The notes under the pieces are model-generated. The model was not told the origin of the DNA, made no database searches, and saw nothing but the letters and a program-made list of their open reading frames with translations. Source: Candidatus Hebobacterum abditum (GTDB lineage Bacteria; Armatimonadota; Hebobacteria; Hebobacterales; Hebobacteraceae). Taken from it: DNA of 64,000 bases. This document shows, piece after piece, positions 20,468 through 29,603 of this stretch. The stretch's first letter is position 1; every line of letters starts with the position of its first letter. The translations under genes were made by a program, and so were the position numbers. Location of the stretch: NCBI GenBank assembly GCA_029821875.1, contig JALGXW010000013.1, positions 1 to 64,000 of the forward strand, in the 5' to 3' direction.

Positions 20468-21400
20468 ATGGCGATTCTGGTAACAGGAGGGCTGGGGCAC
20501 ATCGGCTCCTGGGTGTCCCATGAGATAGCTCGAGAAGGCATGACCGTTCTTGTCGCCGGCCGCGCCAAGCGGCGCCTCAGCTACTTGGACGGATTTGCGG
20601 ATCAGATCGAGTTCGTGTCCGCCGATGTGCTGGACTACGCCTCAGTCTGTCGCGTCTTCACGGAGCACGAAGGACGGATAGAAGGGATCATCCATGTTGC
20701 CGGCTTGATGGGCGGGCCGCATTTCGCAACAAGGCCTCAGCACCATATCCGGATCAACACGATGGGAACCGTCGATATGCTCGAGGCGGCTCGCACCTTC
20801 GGTGTTCAGCGATTCGTCTATGTAAGCTCTGGCGCCGTGTACGGGCCCAGAGATGATTCTCCTTCGGAAAGCGATCCCATGACACCCGGCGATCTGTACG
20901 GGGCCGCCAAGGCGAGCGCGGAGTTCTTCGGGCTTCAGTACGCGAATGAATTCGGCCTCGATTTTCGGGCGGTGCGAGTCTACTTCGCCTATGGGCCGGG
21001 GAGACTGCCGTCTGAACTCTATCCTCTGTACAACGCGATATTCGGATGCCTGGAGGGAAAGACGCGGGTGGAGCTGCCGGCCGGCTCCGGCCAAGCCGTG
21101 GACTTCACCTACGTGCGGGACATCGCCCGGGCAATTCTGATGGTGTATGCTGCGCCCACGTTGACGCACCGTCAATACAACGCAGCCAGCGGCGTGTGCT
21201 ACGGCCTGCCGGAGCTGATACAGGCGGTGGGTCGCATCGCCGGGAAGCGGGTCGAGGTGAGTATCGGTCCTGGCAAGATCATGCCCCGAGGTCCGAGCCT
21301 GGATAGCACGAGGTTGCGTGAAGAGCTCGGATTCGCACCTGACTACGACCTCGAAAGAGGGGTGCGTGAATACGTGGCGTGGATTGGAGAGGCGGGATGA
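20468..21400 (+). CDS. NAD-dependent epimerase/dehydratase (extended SDR)
   Basis: ILVTGGLGHIGSWV, YVSSGAVYG, YGAAKASAE. Confidence 0.92.
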   Translation: MAILVTGGLGHIGSWVSHEIAREGMTVLVAGRAKRRLSYLDGFADQIEFVSADVLDYASVCRVFTEHEGRIEGIIHVAGLMGGPHFATRPQHHIRINTMGTVDMLEAARTFGVQRFVYVSSGAVYGPRDDSPSESDPMTPGDLYGAAKASAEFFGLQYANEFGLDFRAVRVYFAYGPGRLPSELYPLYNAIFGCLEGKTRVELPAGSGQAVDFTYVRDIARAILMVYAAPTLTHRQYNAASGVCYGLPELIQAVGRIAGKRVEVSIGPGKIMPRGPSLDSTRLREELGFAPDYDLERGVREYVAWIGEAG

Positions 21401-22287
21401 AGAAGAGGATAGGCATCATAGGCCTGGGGCGATGCGGGATGCCTGCGGCCCAGAAGTACCTTCAGAGCGGGTACGACGTTCTCGGATGCGATCGGCGTGC
21501 CGAGGCGATCGCGGAGCTCAAGGACAAGGGCGGGACGCCGGTGGAGAATCCTGCCCAGGCAGCGGCCGAAGCGGACACTGTCCTCGTCCTGGTGCTCAAC
21601 GACGAGCAGGTCATAGACGTAGTAACCGGCCCGGACGGGGTCCTGGCGGGGGCCACCATCGAGTCCACTGTGATCTGCATGAGCACAATCAACCGCGATA
21701 CCGTTCAATCTGTGGCCGACAGGTGCGCGGCGCGTCAGATCAGGTTTGTAGATAGCCCATTCACCGGCGGTCCCGCCCGTATTGCGGCCGGGACTCTGAC
21801 ACTTATGGCCGCGGCCTCGCCAGACGCGTTGGAGAGCGTCCGGCCGATTCTGGAGGTCATAGGCACGATCACAGTCGCGGGCGACACGCCGGGCATGGGC
21901 CAGGCCGTCAAGCACTGCAACCAACTCCTGGTGACGGCCATCCATGCGGCCACCATCGAGCTGATGACCCTGGCCGAGAGAAGCGGGGTAGATCCCCAAC
22001 TGGCTTGCGACGTCGCGGGAAGCGGCATTGGTGGCAACGACTACTTCCGCCTTCTCTCGAGGGCAATACTGGAGGAGACGACCTCGCCCGGGGGCATGGC
22101 TCAGCTCTGGAAGGATGTGAACATCGTGGTCAACTCGGGACGCCGATACAACTTGCCGCTTCTGGTCGCCACGGCAGCCTCTCACTACTTCAACATGGCG
22201 ATCTCTCAGGGCTTGGCCGAGGAAGACTCGGCACGCTTGATCGACGTCATGCGCAGGATGTCAGGACAGCAGGTGCTCGGAAGCTGA
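21397..22287 (+). CDS. NAD(P)-dependent 3-hydroxyisobutyrate dehydrogenase family oxidoreductase
   Basis: IGIIGLGRCGMPAAQKYL, FVDSPFTGGPARIAAGTLT, GMGQAVKHCNQLL; ATGA overlap with upstream gene. Confidence 0.92.
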   Translation: MKKRIGIIGLGRCGMPAAQKYLQSGYDVLGCDRRAEAIAELKDKGGTPVENPAQAAAEADTVLVLVLNDEQVIDVVTGPDGVLAGATIESTVICMSTINRDTVQSVADRCAARQIRFVDSPFTGGPARIAAGTLTLMAAASPDALESVRPILEVIGTITVAGDTPGMGQAVKHCNQLLVTAIHAATIELMTLAERSGVDPQLACDVAGSGIGGNDYFRLLSRAILEETTSPGGMAQLWKDVNIVVNSGRRYNLPLLVATAASHYFNMAISQGLAEEDSARLIDVMRRMSGQQVLGS

Positions 22288-22343
22288 CGCAGCCCGGTTG
22301 CCACCTCGGGCCCCGGTCCGGGCCTCGTGGGTCCGCTGGTCGT

Positions 22344-22408
22344 TGTCGAGCGCCCATGAGACCGCTTTGAGGGCACTTTGGGGCACGGATGAGTTTCTGG
22401 ACAGCACG
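22344..22408 (+). repeat. ~65-bp intergenic direct repeat, copy 1
   Basis: tgtcgagcgcccatgagaccgctttgagggcactttggggcacggatgagtttctggacagcacg. Confidence 0.85.
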
Positions 22409-22494
22409 CCATCAGCGATGAGTTCCCCTCGGCAGAACTCGAGGCGCCCGAGGTGTTTGGTCGTCGGCCTTGCCGCTCAACAACTGGCCTTCCC

Positions 22495-23412
22495 CTAGAG
22501 CGTGCCGCCATGCTCTCGCAGTAGTTCTTTCACCTGCTCTGTCTTTGCGACTTGGAGCGGTGTCATCTTCTCGTAGTGTGTCCTGGCGTTAACGTTAGCA
22601 CCGGCCGCCAACAGCAGTTCGACCACCCTAGCGTGGCCTCCAGCTGCAGCCCCGTGTAGAGTTGTCAAGCCGAGCCTGTCGCGGGACCCAACATATGCGC
22701 CATGGGTTAGCAGTATCCTCGCAACGTCCACATGGCCTCGACTCGCAGCTACGCGCAGTGCCGTAACGTCATCGCGGGCCCGCACCGCGTTGACATTCGC
22801 CCCATTGGCAAGGAGGAGCTTAACCATCTCCACATTGCCCGTCGCAGAGGCCCCCTGCAACGGTGGACATTGGTGGGTGAAGTCCTCCCCGACGTTGACC
22901 TCTGCTCCGTGAGCCAGCAGCACCCTCGCCGTTTGGACATCACCTCTGCGGGCCGCAAGTATCAGCGGTGCGTTCCCGTCCGCCGGAGTCGCGTTTGCGT
23001 CCGCACCCTTCGCGATAAGTGCCGCGACCTCATTGGCGCGGCCATTCTCGACCGCGTAATGCAAGGGTGCCCAATCACGCTTCTCGGCAGCATCCAGACG
23101 CCGGACCTGCACTACACCGGCTGTCACGAGCAGCGCCAGTCCCGTCCATATCGCCAATCGCTTGGCCATGTCATATCCTCCCATGCGATGCCGGTAGTTC
23201 GCCTTCGCAAGGTCTCGTGCTATCTCGTCCGGATCGCCGAGACTCTGCACCGCCAATGCCATGGCCCCCTCGCGACCGAGTCCAGTCTGCTGCATTCGTT
23301 CAACGTCGGCTTCGAGGTGGCTGCGCAGCTCTGTACAGATGTCCTCCGCCCGGCTCGGGTCAACATGCAGGGCGGCTCGTATCCTGGCAAGATGCTCCTC
23401 AAACTCAGGCAC
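22495..23412 (-). CDS. HAAS-like N-terminal domain + TM + ankyrin-repeat protein
   Basis: MPEFEEHLARIRAALHVDPSRAEDICTELRSHLEADVE.. prefix; TM LAIWTGLALLVTAGVV; repeated G..PLh.AA..Gh....LL..GA. Confidence 0.9.
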   Translation of the reverse strand: MPEFEEHLARIRAALHVDPSRAEDICTELRSHLEADVERMQQTGLGREGAMALAVQSLGDPDEIARDLAKANYRHRMGGYDMAKRLAIWTGLALLVTAGVVQVRRLDAAEKRDWAPLHYAVENGRANEVAALIAKGADANATPADGNAPLILAARRGDVQTARVLLAHGAEVNVGEDFTHQCPPLQGASATGNVEMVKLLLANGANVNAVRARDDVTALRVAASRGHVDVARILLTHGAYVGSRDRLGLTTLHGAAAGGHARVVELLLAAGANVNARTHYEKMTPLQVAKTEQVKELLREHGGTL

Positions 23413-23743
23413 GGCTGGCCTCCAGGATCAGATCGAGCGCCCGCGCAAATCCCTTCCACTCGTCTCTCCGGCGGGCCAACTCCTGCTCCCCCTTGGCCTC
23501 GAGGGAGTAATACTTCCGACTCTGCGGCCGTTCCTCAACCGCCACCCACCGGCTTGCGAGAAAACCAGATGCCTCCAGTTCGTGCAGGAGCGGATACAGG
23601 GCCCCTTCGCCCAACTGGAAGTAGCCCTCGCTTCGGTCTCGCAGGTGCTGGATCATCTGGTAGCCGTACATCGGCTCGCTTTCCAGCAATCGCAGGATCA
23701 TGAGCCGGACGGTCCCTTTGACCAACTGAGCATCATGTGCCAT
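23405..23743 (-). CDS. PadR family transcriptional regulator
   Basis: LVKGTVRLMILRLLESEPMYGYQMIQHLRDRSEGYFQLGEGALYPLLHELEASGFL; start reassigned to 23743; overlaps next gene start by 8 bp. Confidence 0.93.
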   Translation of the reverse strand: MAHDAQLVKGTVRLMILRLLESEPMYGYQMIQHLRDRSEGYFQLGEGALYPLLHELEASGFLASRWVAVEERPQSRKYYSLEAKGEQELARRRDEWKGFARALDLILEASRA

Positions 23744-23847
23744 TCTGGCCTGCCTCGGTATGCGGTATGCCTCAGTGTCTAAGGTATTATTCCACAAATC
23801 CTGGCGGTTTCGTGTCGGTGCTGAATAGCGATGGGACACGGTGCGCA

Positions 23848-23912
23848 TGTCGAGCGCCCGTGAGACCGCTTTGAGGGCACTTCGGGGCACGGATGAGTTT
23901 CTGGACAGCACG
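23848..23912 (+). repeat. ~65-bp intergenic direct repeat, copy 2
   Basis: tgtcgagcgcccgtgagaccgctttgagggcacttcggggcacggatgagtttctggacagcacg; two mismatches by eye versus copy 1. Confidence 0.85.
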
Positions 23913-23946
23913 GCGCCTAATCGTTGCCTACCGCAACTCCTTCGGC

Positions 23947-24381
23947 TCACAGAGCAGTTGACAGGTAGTGCCCTGCGCTCACCAACAAGAAGAGCAGTAT
24001 CATCACGCCGCAGAGCGGAGTGATGATCTCAGAGGACTGGTGGAACGGCAGTTTGAGCGTCCGGTCCAGTCGCCAGGCCGCCAGCAGCCCGGCCGGCACA
24101 CCCCAGGCCACGACTCTGAGCACCACATTGAAGCCGGCCGCGAAGACGCCGCCGCCGAAGCTGAAGCCGAGCAGCGCGATGACGACCCACCACACGAGCC
24201 CCGCCACCGCTCCGATCTCGAGAGCCGCTCGGATCACCTGCGCGGAAGACGCGCGAATCCGCTGTTGGGACAGCATCCAGAACGCGCTCCCAAACCCAAT
24301 GCCCACGTAGACGACGAGAAGCCACAGTTCGGCCGACCGTCCATAGGCCATGGCTGCCCCTGTCCCCTCTGGAAACGACAC
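23947..24381 (-). CDS. Small membrane protein, hypothetical
   Basis: Multiple hydrophobic segments (LWLLVVYVGIGFGSAFWML, GLVWWVVIALLGFSFGGGVF). Confidence 0.65.
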   Translation of the reverse strand: MSFPEGTGAAMAYGRSAELWLLVVYVGIGFGSAFWMLSQQRIRASSAQVIRAALEIGAVAGLVWWVVIALLGFSFGGGVFAAGFNVVLRVVAWGVPAGLLAAWRLDRTLKLPFHQSSEIITPLCGVMILLFLLVSAGHYLSTAL

Positions 24382-24474
24382 CCAGATACTCCTGGGCGAT
24401 TTGCCTCAGCTCTGAGTGCCCCATGCGTGGATACGTGCCGACCTGTCTGAAGCTACGGGGGTCGGTGGGGGCCG

Positions 24475-27369
24475 TCAGAGCCCCAGCCCAAACGCCCTCG
24501 CCACGTACACCGCCATCTGGTCGCGGGTGACGACGATCTCGGGGTGGTAATAGCCGTCGAGGTAGCCGGCGACAACTCCGTTCTCGACACAGTACTCGAC
24601 GTGCCTATATGACCAGAAGTCGGAGGCCACGTCGGCGAAGTTGCGCGGGTCCGCCGGGACATAGCCAGCCAGGCCATCTTCGCCGGTCCCGTCGCAGATG
24701 GCACGGGCCACATACACGGCCATCTGGTCTCGGGTCACCAGGTGCTCCGGATGGTAGGTCCCGTCATCGTAGCCGGCGACCACGTTCTGAGACACCGCGT
24801 ACTCGACGTAGTCCAGCGCCCAGTGCTCGGAGCCGATGTCGGGGAACGTTGGCGTATCGGTGAAGCCGGGCACGTAGTCATCGCCGCCAGCCAGCGCACG
24901 AGAGATGTAGACGGCCATCTGGTCTCGCGCCACGGGCAGCTCGGGGTGATACAGCCCGTCGCCGTAGCCCGCGACGATGCCGGCGTCCGCGCAGGCTTCC
25001 ACCTCATCATAGGCCCAGTGGTCCGGCAGCACATCGGAGAAGACCGTCGCCCGCCACACCGTGAGCGGCACCTCCGCGCTTCCGCTTGCCCACGGGTGAT
25101 ACCACTTACAAGTTGCGGAGGCGGTGAGCGTGACGGTCCTGTCGCTGCCCGAGCTGTTGGTCGGCGCCACATAGGTCGGATTGGCCACCGTGTTACTGGG
25201 CGAGAAGGTGCCGCCGGCATCGTTGTCGCTCCAAGACCAGGCAAGGCCGCCGTGGTCTTGATTATCGACGGCGGAGGCGGAGAGAGTGGTCGAGCCCCCC
25301 GACGGAATGATGCCGGGAGACGCGCTGGCCGTAACGGTGACGGTATGAGACGGGGGGAGGACGGAGAGAGAGACAAAGGCACGGCCGGACGCGGAAGGAA
25401 CGCCGTCGCAGGTAGCGGTGACCATCAAGATGACTGTCTTGGCCTGGGAGGTGGAGTTCTGCGGCGCGGTGTAGGCCGGATTCGGTATGCTCGCCGAGGG
25501 CGAAAACGATCCCCCTGCCCCTCCGTCGCTCCACGACCAGGCGACGATAGAGTGTCCGAAGGTGTCGGTCGCCGTTGCGTCGAGATTCGTTGTCTCTCCC
25601 GAAGCGAGAGAGGTCGAGTCGGCAGAAGCAGCCACGACTACCGTCGGCGGAACGGCGAGTTCATCCAACTTATAGCCGAGCTGCAGCCGCGCCGCCTCCA
25701 GAGCGACAGGGTCCCGCGTCCAGTCGCTCCAGTTCGGGCCTATGGCCCGGGCAATGCTCAGCGCCCAGTCTGCATATCCCTGCTCCTTGAGGAGCTGGAT
25801 GTAGTCGTAATCATCCACCCCATCCCGCAAGTATTTGAGGCGCATGGAAGGGGCGACGCCGACAAGCCCGGCCTCGGTGCCAGGGTAGACGAACAGAGCT
25901 TCGCCGGGATAGGTGATGTCATAGCCACCGTAGGGATGGTTCCAGGTATCAGCCGTCCACTCGTCTACGCCCCAACAGAGCAGTCCGGTCAAGTCCAAGC
26001 TTTGGTTGATGAAGCCAGGCTGGATGCGGAAGTTGATCGGCGCGAAGTCCATTTGCCATTTCGGAGAGTAGTCATCCTGCACCAATGTGTTATAGGACCA
26101 GCATTTGTCCCCCTTCGCCAGCACATCCCAGACGTTGTAGTAGAAGACGTCGTATTCCTTGGGCAGCATCGCCCAGATATCCACGGCCGAGCGACCGGTT
26201 CCGCTTCCATCATCCTGGAGTGCCGGCACCGGAGGCACGGCCACCAGGCTATCGACGCCGGCCTCGTGCATCGTCCGGCCCCACTCCTTGATGAGATCGA
26301 AGAACATGGTGCTGCCGGTGATGTAGACTTCGTCGGCGCTGTAGTTGTACAGGTAGAGATCCGGCTCGTGCCGGGCGATCTCTTCCTCTACTTCCGCGAC
26401 CGGAGGCGGCGGGTCCATGTGCTCGTCGAGGACGCTGGAGTGGCTGAAGAACCCCAGGTTGCTGCAGTTCAGGCCGTAGTCGTCGATCAGGCTGCGCTCC
26501 AGGTTCCGGTCGACCCAGGAAGGCATGATGCGATTGCGAAGCAGCTCCAGATTCGCCTGAGTCCTGGTCTCGAAGTCATGATAGACGAGGAAACAGGACT
26601 TCATCGCCGGCGCCAACGGCAGGGCGAAGTGCCAGACCCGGAGATTGACGGTCACGCTGGTGTTCCCCTCGTCACTGGTGACGGTGAAGGGGCAGACGTA
26701 GTTTCCGGCCGGCAGGTCGGGCGGCACATAGAGATCCACCCAGATCGGCTGGTTCTCTTCCTCGGCCAGATCGAATGGCGCCGCTGTGAGCACGCCTCCA
26801 ACCGGGGGCTGTCCGGTGGCCGGATCGATGAAGGGAATCAGACCATCGGGATACCAGCCAGGGCCTTCGGGCCGATTCCGGTTGGTGTACCAGTCAGTGG
26901 TGCCGGGGGTGATGTAGACATAATGCTCGCGATACAGCGTCGCCTCCGGGCCGCCCGAATACTCGGCCGCAACCGTGACGTTACTGAGGCCGCCCGGAGG
27001 CGCCTGAACGATGATCTGGAAGGACTCGGTCTCTCTCCTGGCCGCGTGAAGCTCAAGCTGAGTCGTGGCGCCGGCCGGATCGGAGGGCCGCACGCGCACC
27101 AGGCTGGGCGCTAGCCAGACCTTGGGCGCGGCCGACGCAGTGAGAGCGATGCCGAGCAGCGCCCAGGAGACCAGCAAGACGAGTTGGGGCCGCAAGCGGC
27201 TCTGACCGGCGCTTGCGCGCGGAGAGCCTAGTGCGGGTGACCTGCCGCCAGGAGCCACGCCATCTCTCAAGTTGGCCGGGGCGTATGTAGACCACACTTT
27301 GTCACTTTTCGCCGCGCTCCTTCCTTTCCCTTGACAACGCTCTCTTTCTTTGCGCGCTTCAGGCAACAT
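24475..27369 (-). CDS. Surface glycosidase-like (DUF4091-type) protein with two Ig/PKD-like repeats and three C-terminal SLH domains
   Basis: PSMRLKYLRDGVDDYDYIQLL DUF4091-like; AWSWSD.GAGG.FSPS repeats; SLH modules DVLPDHWAYDEVEACADAGIVAGYGDGLYHPE..VARDQMAVYISRAL. Confidence 0.88.
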   Translation of the reverse strand: MLPEARKERERCQGKGRSAAKSDKVWSTYAPANLRDGVAPGGRSPALGSPRASAGQSRLRPQLVLLVSWALLGIALTASAAPKVWLAPSLVRVRPSDPAGATTQLELHAARRETESFQIIVQAPPGGLSNVTVAAEYSGGPEATLYREHYVYITPGTTDWYTNRNRPEGPGWYPDGLIPFIDPATGQPPVGGVLTAAPFDLAEEENQPIWVDLYVPPDLPAGNYVCPFTVTSDEGNTSVTVNLRVWHFALPLAPAMKSCFLVYHDFETRTQANLELLRNRIMPSWVDRNLERSLIDDYGLNCSNLGFFSHSSVLDEHMDPPPPVAEVEEEIARHEPDLYLYNYSADEVYITGSTMFFDLIKEWGRTMHEAGVDSLVAVPPVPALQDDGSGTGRSAVDIWAMLPKEYDVFYYNVWDVLAKGDKCWSYNTLVQDDYSPKWQMDFAPINFRIQPGFINQSLDLTGLLCWGVDEWTADTWNHPYGGYDITYPGEALFVYPGTEAGLVGVAPSMRLKYLRDGVDDYDYIQLLKEQGYADWALSIARAIGPNWSDWTRDPVALEAARLQLGYKLDELAVPPTVVVAASADSTSLASGETTNLDATATDTFGHSIVAWSWSDGGAGGSFSPSASIPNPAYTAPQNSTSQAKTVILMVTATCDGVPSASGRAFVSLSVLPPSHTVTVTASASPGIIPSGGSTTLSASAVDNQDHGGLAWSWSDNDAGGTFSPSNTVANPTYVAPTNSSGSDRTVTLTASATCKWYHPWASGSAEVPLTVWRATVFSDVLPDHWAYDEVEACADAGIVAGYGDGLYHPELPVARDQMAVYISRALAGGDDYVPGFTDTPTFPDIGSEHWALDYVEYAVSQNVVAGYDDGTYHPEHLVTRDQMAVYVARAICDGTGEDGLAGYVPADPRNFADVASDFWSYRHVEYCVENGVVAGYLDGYYHPEIVVTRDQMAVYVARAFGLGL

Positions 27370-27419
27370 GGGACTCGGATGGAGCCTTCCTGGACGGGTG
27401 GCGATTTCAAGCTTGCAGG

Positions 27420-29210
27420 TCAGGTGGCGATTTCGAACTTGTGGACGATGAACCCGGCTCTGCAGTTGGGCGCGATCTCTAGAAGGAGGCGAATCTCTCG
27501 CGTTCCCTCAACTTCACTGGCGCCTTCGGGAAGGAAATGCCCTGACTGCCTATCGGGCACCAGTACGTAGGTCTGCGGCCCCCTCGGAGGCCGCTGCGCT
27601 CCTTGCACCTGCCAACGCCATTTGAAACGGCAGCGTTCGCCGGTGCCGTCGTAGCCGGCGATGCTTACCGCTTGGATATTGCCCGGTTCCAGAAAGCTCA
27701 CCTTCAGGCGTAGCGCCCTGGGAGCGATTGCACGGAAGCTGATGCCGCCAGATCGCCCGGCGGAAGCGTCTGAACTGCTTACGATTTCGCAGCTCAACCC
27801 GTCATCGACGCGGGAAGCCCTAATGCTGCGCGAAGCGGACTGCCGCAGGCAAAGGCTATGATCCGTGAGCTGAACCGGAGAGAACTGATACCCGGCCGCC
27901 TCCTGCCGGCGGGCGGCCTGGGTCTCCTCCGCCAGAAGGTCAGCGGAGTTCGGAGTCTCAGGCGCTTCGGCCTTCCAGAGACCGGCGAGAATGCCCTTCG
28001 CCGTTTCCCGTGCGGACAGATAGGCGTTACTCTGTCGCCAGGGCCGGGGCCACACCTCAGAGGTCGAGAAGACGAAATCCGCGAGCAGGCCCGCGACCAG
28101 AATGAACAGCAGTGGGTCAACAAGTTCGCGAAAGCGGACCTCAGCGTAGGTGAACGACAGACCTCCTAGATAGGCCAGTGTGGGAAGGAGGATGAGGACA
28201 TAGTTGCGCCACCGCAGGCAGGATAGGACTAAGGCCAGCAGGGCCAAGGGCGCGAGCACCATTCTCAGCTTCTTGAGCACCTCGGCGTTGCGATGCTCCA
28301 CGCGCGCGGCGCGGTCAAGCAGCGCCGGCGGAGCCGAGCGCGCTCCCTCCCAGCTGTACAGGAAGCTGGCCGTGAAGGCGCGGTCATTCTCGCGCGTGGG
28401 CACGAGGTACTTCGCCGCCCAGGTGTCAGGTTCGATGCCCAGAAGGCGGCCGGCGCGAATGCCGCTGAGAGCAAGGTAGCGCCCCGGGTGCGAGCGAATC
28501 CAGGCCAGGGCCGCCTTCCGGAACTGGCCGTCCTGCACCTTCTCCGGGAGATTGCGTCGCTCTATGACTCCCTCCTGGAACCCTCCGAGGCGAGCGCGGT
28601 CGTTGTTCCCCATCAGTAGGTTCTCGCCCCCTGCGGTGGAGAGGGTGGCCGGTCCCAGGCCCGCCAAGTGATTGCGGATGAGCCAGGGCGACAGGGCGAG
28701 CAACGTTGCCCCCAGAAACACCAGGCCTGGACGCGCGCGCCACGTTCGCCGCCCCCTGCTGTAGATGGCCAACACCAGAAGCGCCGGAAGAAAGAAGACT
28801 CCCGCCGGCCTGACAAGCAGCAGCAGACCCAGAAGAGCGCCCGAGACCGCGCTCAGCAGGTATCGCGCTCCTCCTACGCGCTCCTGGGCAACGGCGAGGC
28901 CGAGCAGGCCGGAAACCAAGAGGAAGACCGCCAGCGTTTCGCTCGCCAGCACCGGCACGTAGGCCAGCGCCGTGGGGGAGACCGCATGCAGGACTCCGGC
29001 AATAACGCAGCCGCGTCGCGAGAGTACCTTGGCGGCGAGCAATACCAACAGACCTGACGTCACCGCTCCGAGCACCGCCTGCACGAATCCGGCCGCCCTC
29101 CAACTATGGCCGGCGATGGAATAAATGGCGGCCAGGAACCCTGGATAGCCGGGCGTGCGATAGGCCAGGGAGCCGAGGCTGGAGAAGTGGCCGCGCTGGA
29201 GCCAGCTCAT
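27420..29210 (-). CDS. GT39-type (PMT/ArnT-like) glycosyltransferase membrane protein; true 5' end uncertain (coding-like sequence extends to ~29426)
   Basis: Multi-TM protein; upstream in-frame segment LAALVFLLSLAIRITWVAFAWVTPISDFRGYDELA fits the GT39 N-terminus but has no ATG/GTG/TTG start. Confidence 0.8.
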   Translation of the reverse strand: MSWLQRGHFSSLGSLAYRTPGYPGFLAAIYSIAGHSWRAAGFVQAVLGAVTSGLLVLLAAKVLSRRGCVIAGVLHAVSPTALAYVPVLASETLAVFLLVSGLLGLAVAQERVGGARYLLSAVSGALLGLLLLVRPAGVFFLPALLVLAIYSRGRRTWRARPGLVFLGATLLALSPWLIRNHLAGLGPATLSTAGGENLLMGNNDRARLGGFQEGVIERRNLPEKVQDGQFRKAALAWIRSHPGRYLALSGIRAGRLLGIEPDTWAAKYLVPTRENDRAFTASFLYSWEGARSAPPALLDRAARVEHRNAEVLKKLRMVLAPLALLALVLSCLRWRNYVLILLPTLAYLGGLSFTYAEVRFRELVDPLLFILVAGLLADFVFSTSEVWPRPWRQSNAYLSARETAKGILAGLWKAEAPETPNSADLLAEETQAARRQEAAGYQFSPVQLTDHSLCLRQSASRSIRASRVDDGLSCEIVSSSDASAGRSGGISFRAIAPRALRLKVSFLEPGNIQAVSIAGYDGTGERCRFKWRWQVQGAQRPPRGPQTYVLVPDRQSGHFLPEGASEVEGTREIRLLLEIAPNCRAGFIVHKFEIAT

Positions 29211-29557
29211 CGCCAGCTCGTCGTAGCCGCGGAAATCGGAGATGGGGGTGACCCAGGCGAAGGCGACCCAGGTAATCCGAATGGCCAGAGAGAGCAGGAA
29301 GACGAGGGCGGCCAGCCTGAGCAGCCGCCTGTCGTCCCTGCCCTGGTCCTCTACCGGCGCCTGACCTTCAGTTGCTACCTGTGAGTCTGAAACGGGATCC
29401 TCCCGCGATGCCCCTATGAGGCTTGCTCAAGTCTCTGCCCTACAGTTCAAGGATTCCGCAGGCTTGTGGTCGTCTCCGTGCCGCGCAATCCAGCTACCAG
29501 CAAGGCCTGTCCACGATCACTGCGGGAGCCAATAGGAAGCTGCGCCCAAGGCCAAGA

Positions 29558-29580
29558 GGGCCGGCGGCCACCGCCGGCCC
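29558..29580 (-). terminator. Intrinsic terminator-like hairpin
   Basis: gggccggcgg cca ccgccggccc, perfect 10-bp stem downstream of the 29604-30542 gene; weak T-tract. Confidence 0.6.
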
Positions 29581-29603
29581 TTTGAGGCCCCGCCACCGGG
29601 ACG

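Noticed and set aside
24742-27114. 790-aa + strand ORF
   Set aside because: Fully antisense to the SLH/DUF4091-like gene; low-complexity Arg/Gly-rich product typical of a GC-rich shadow frame
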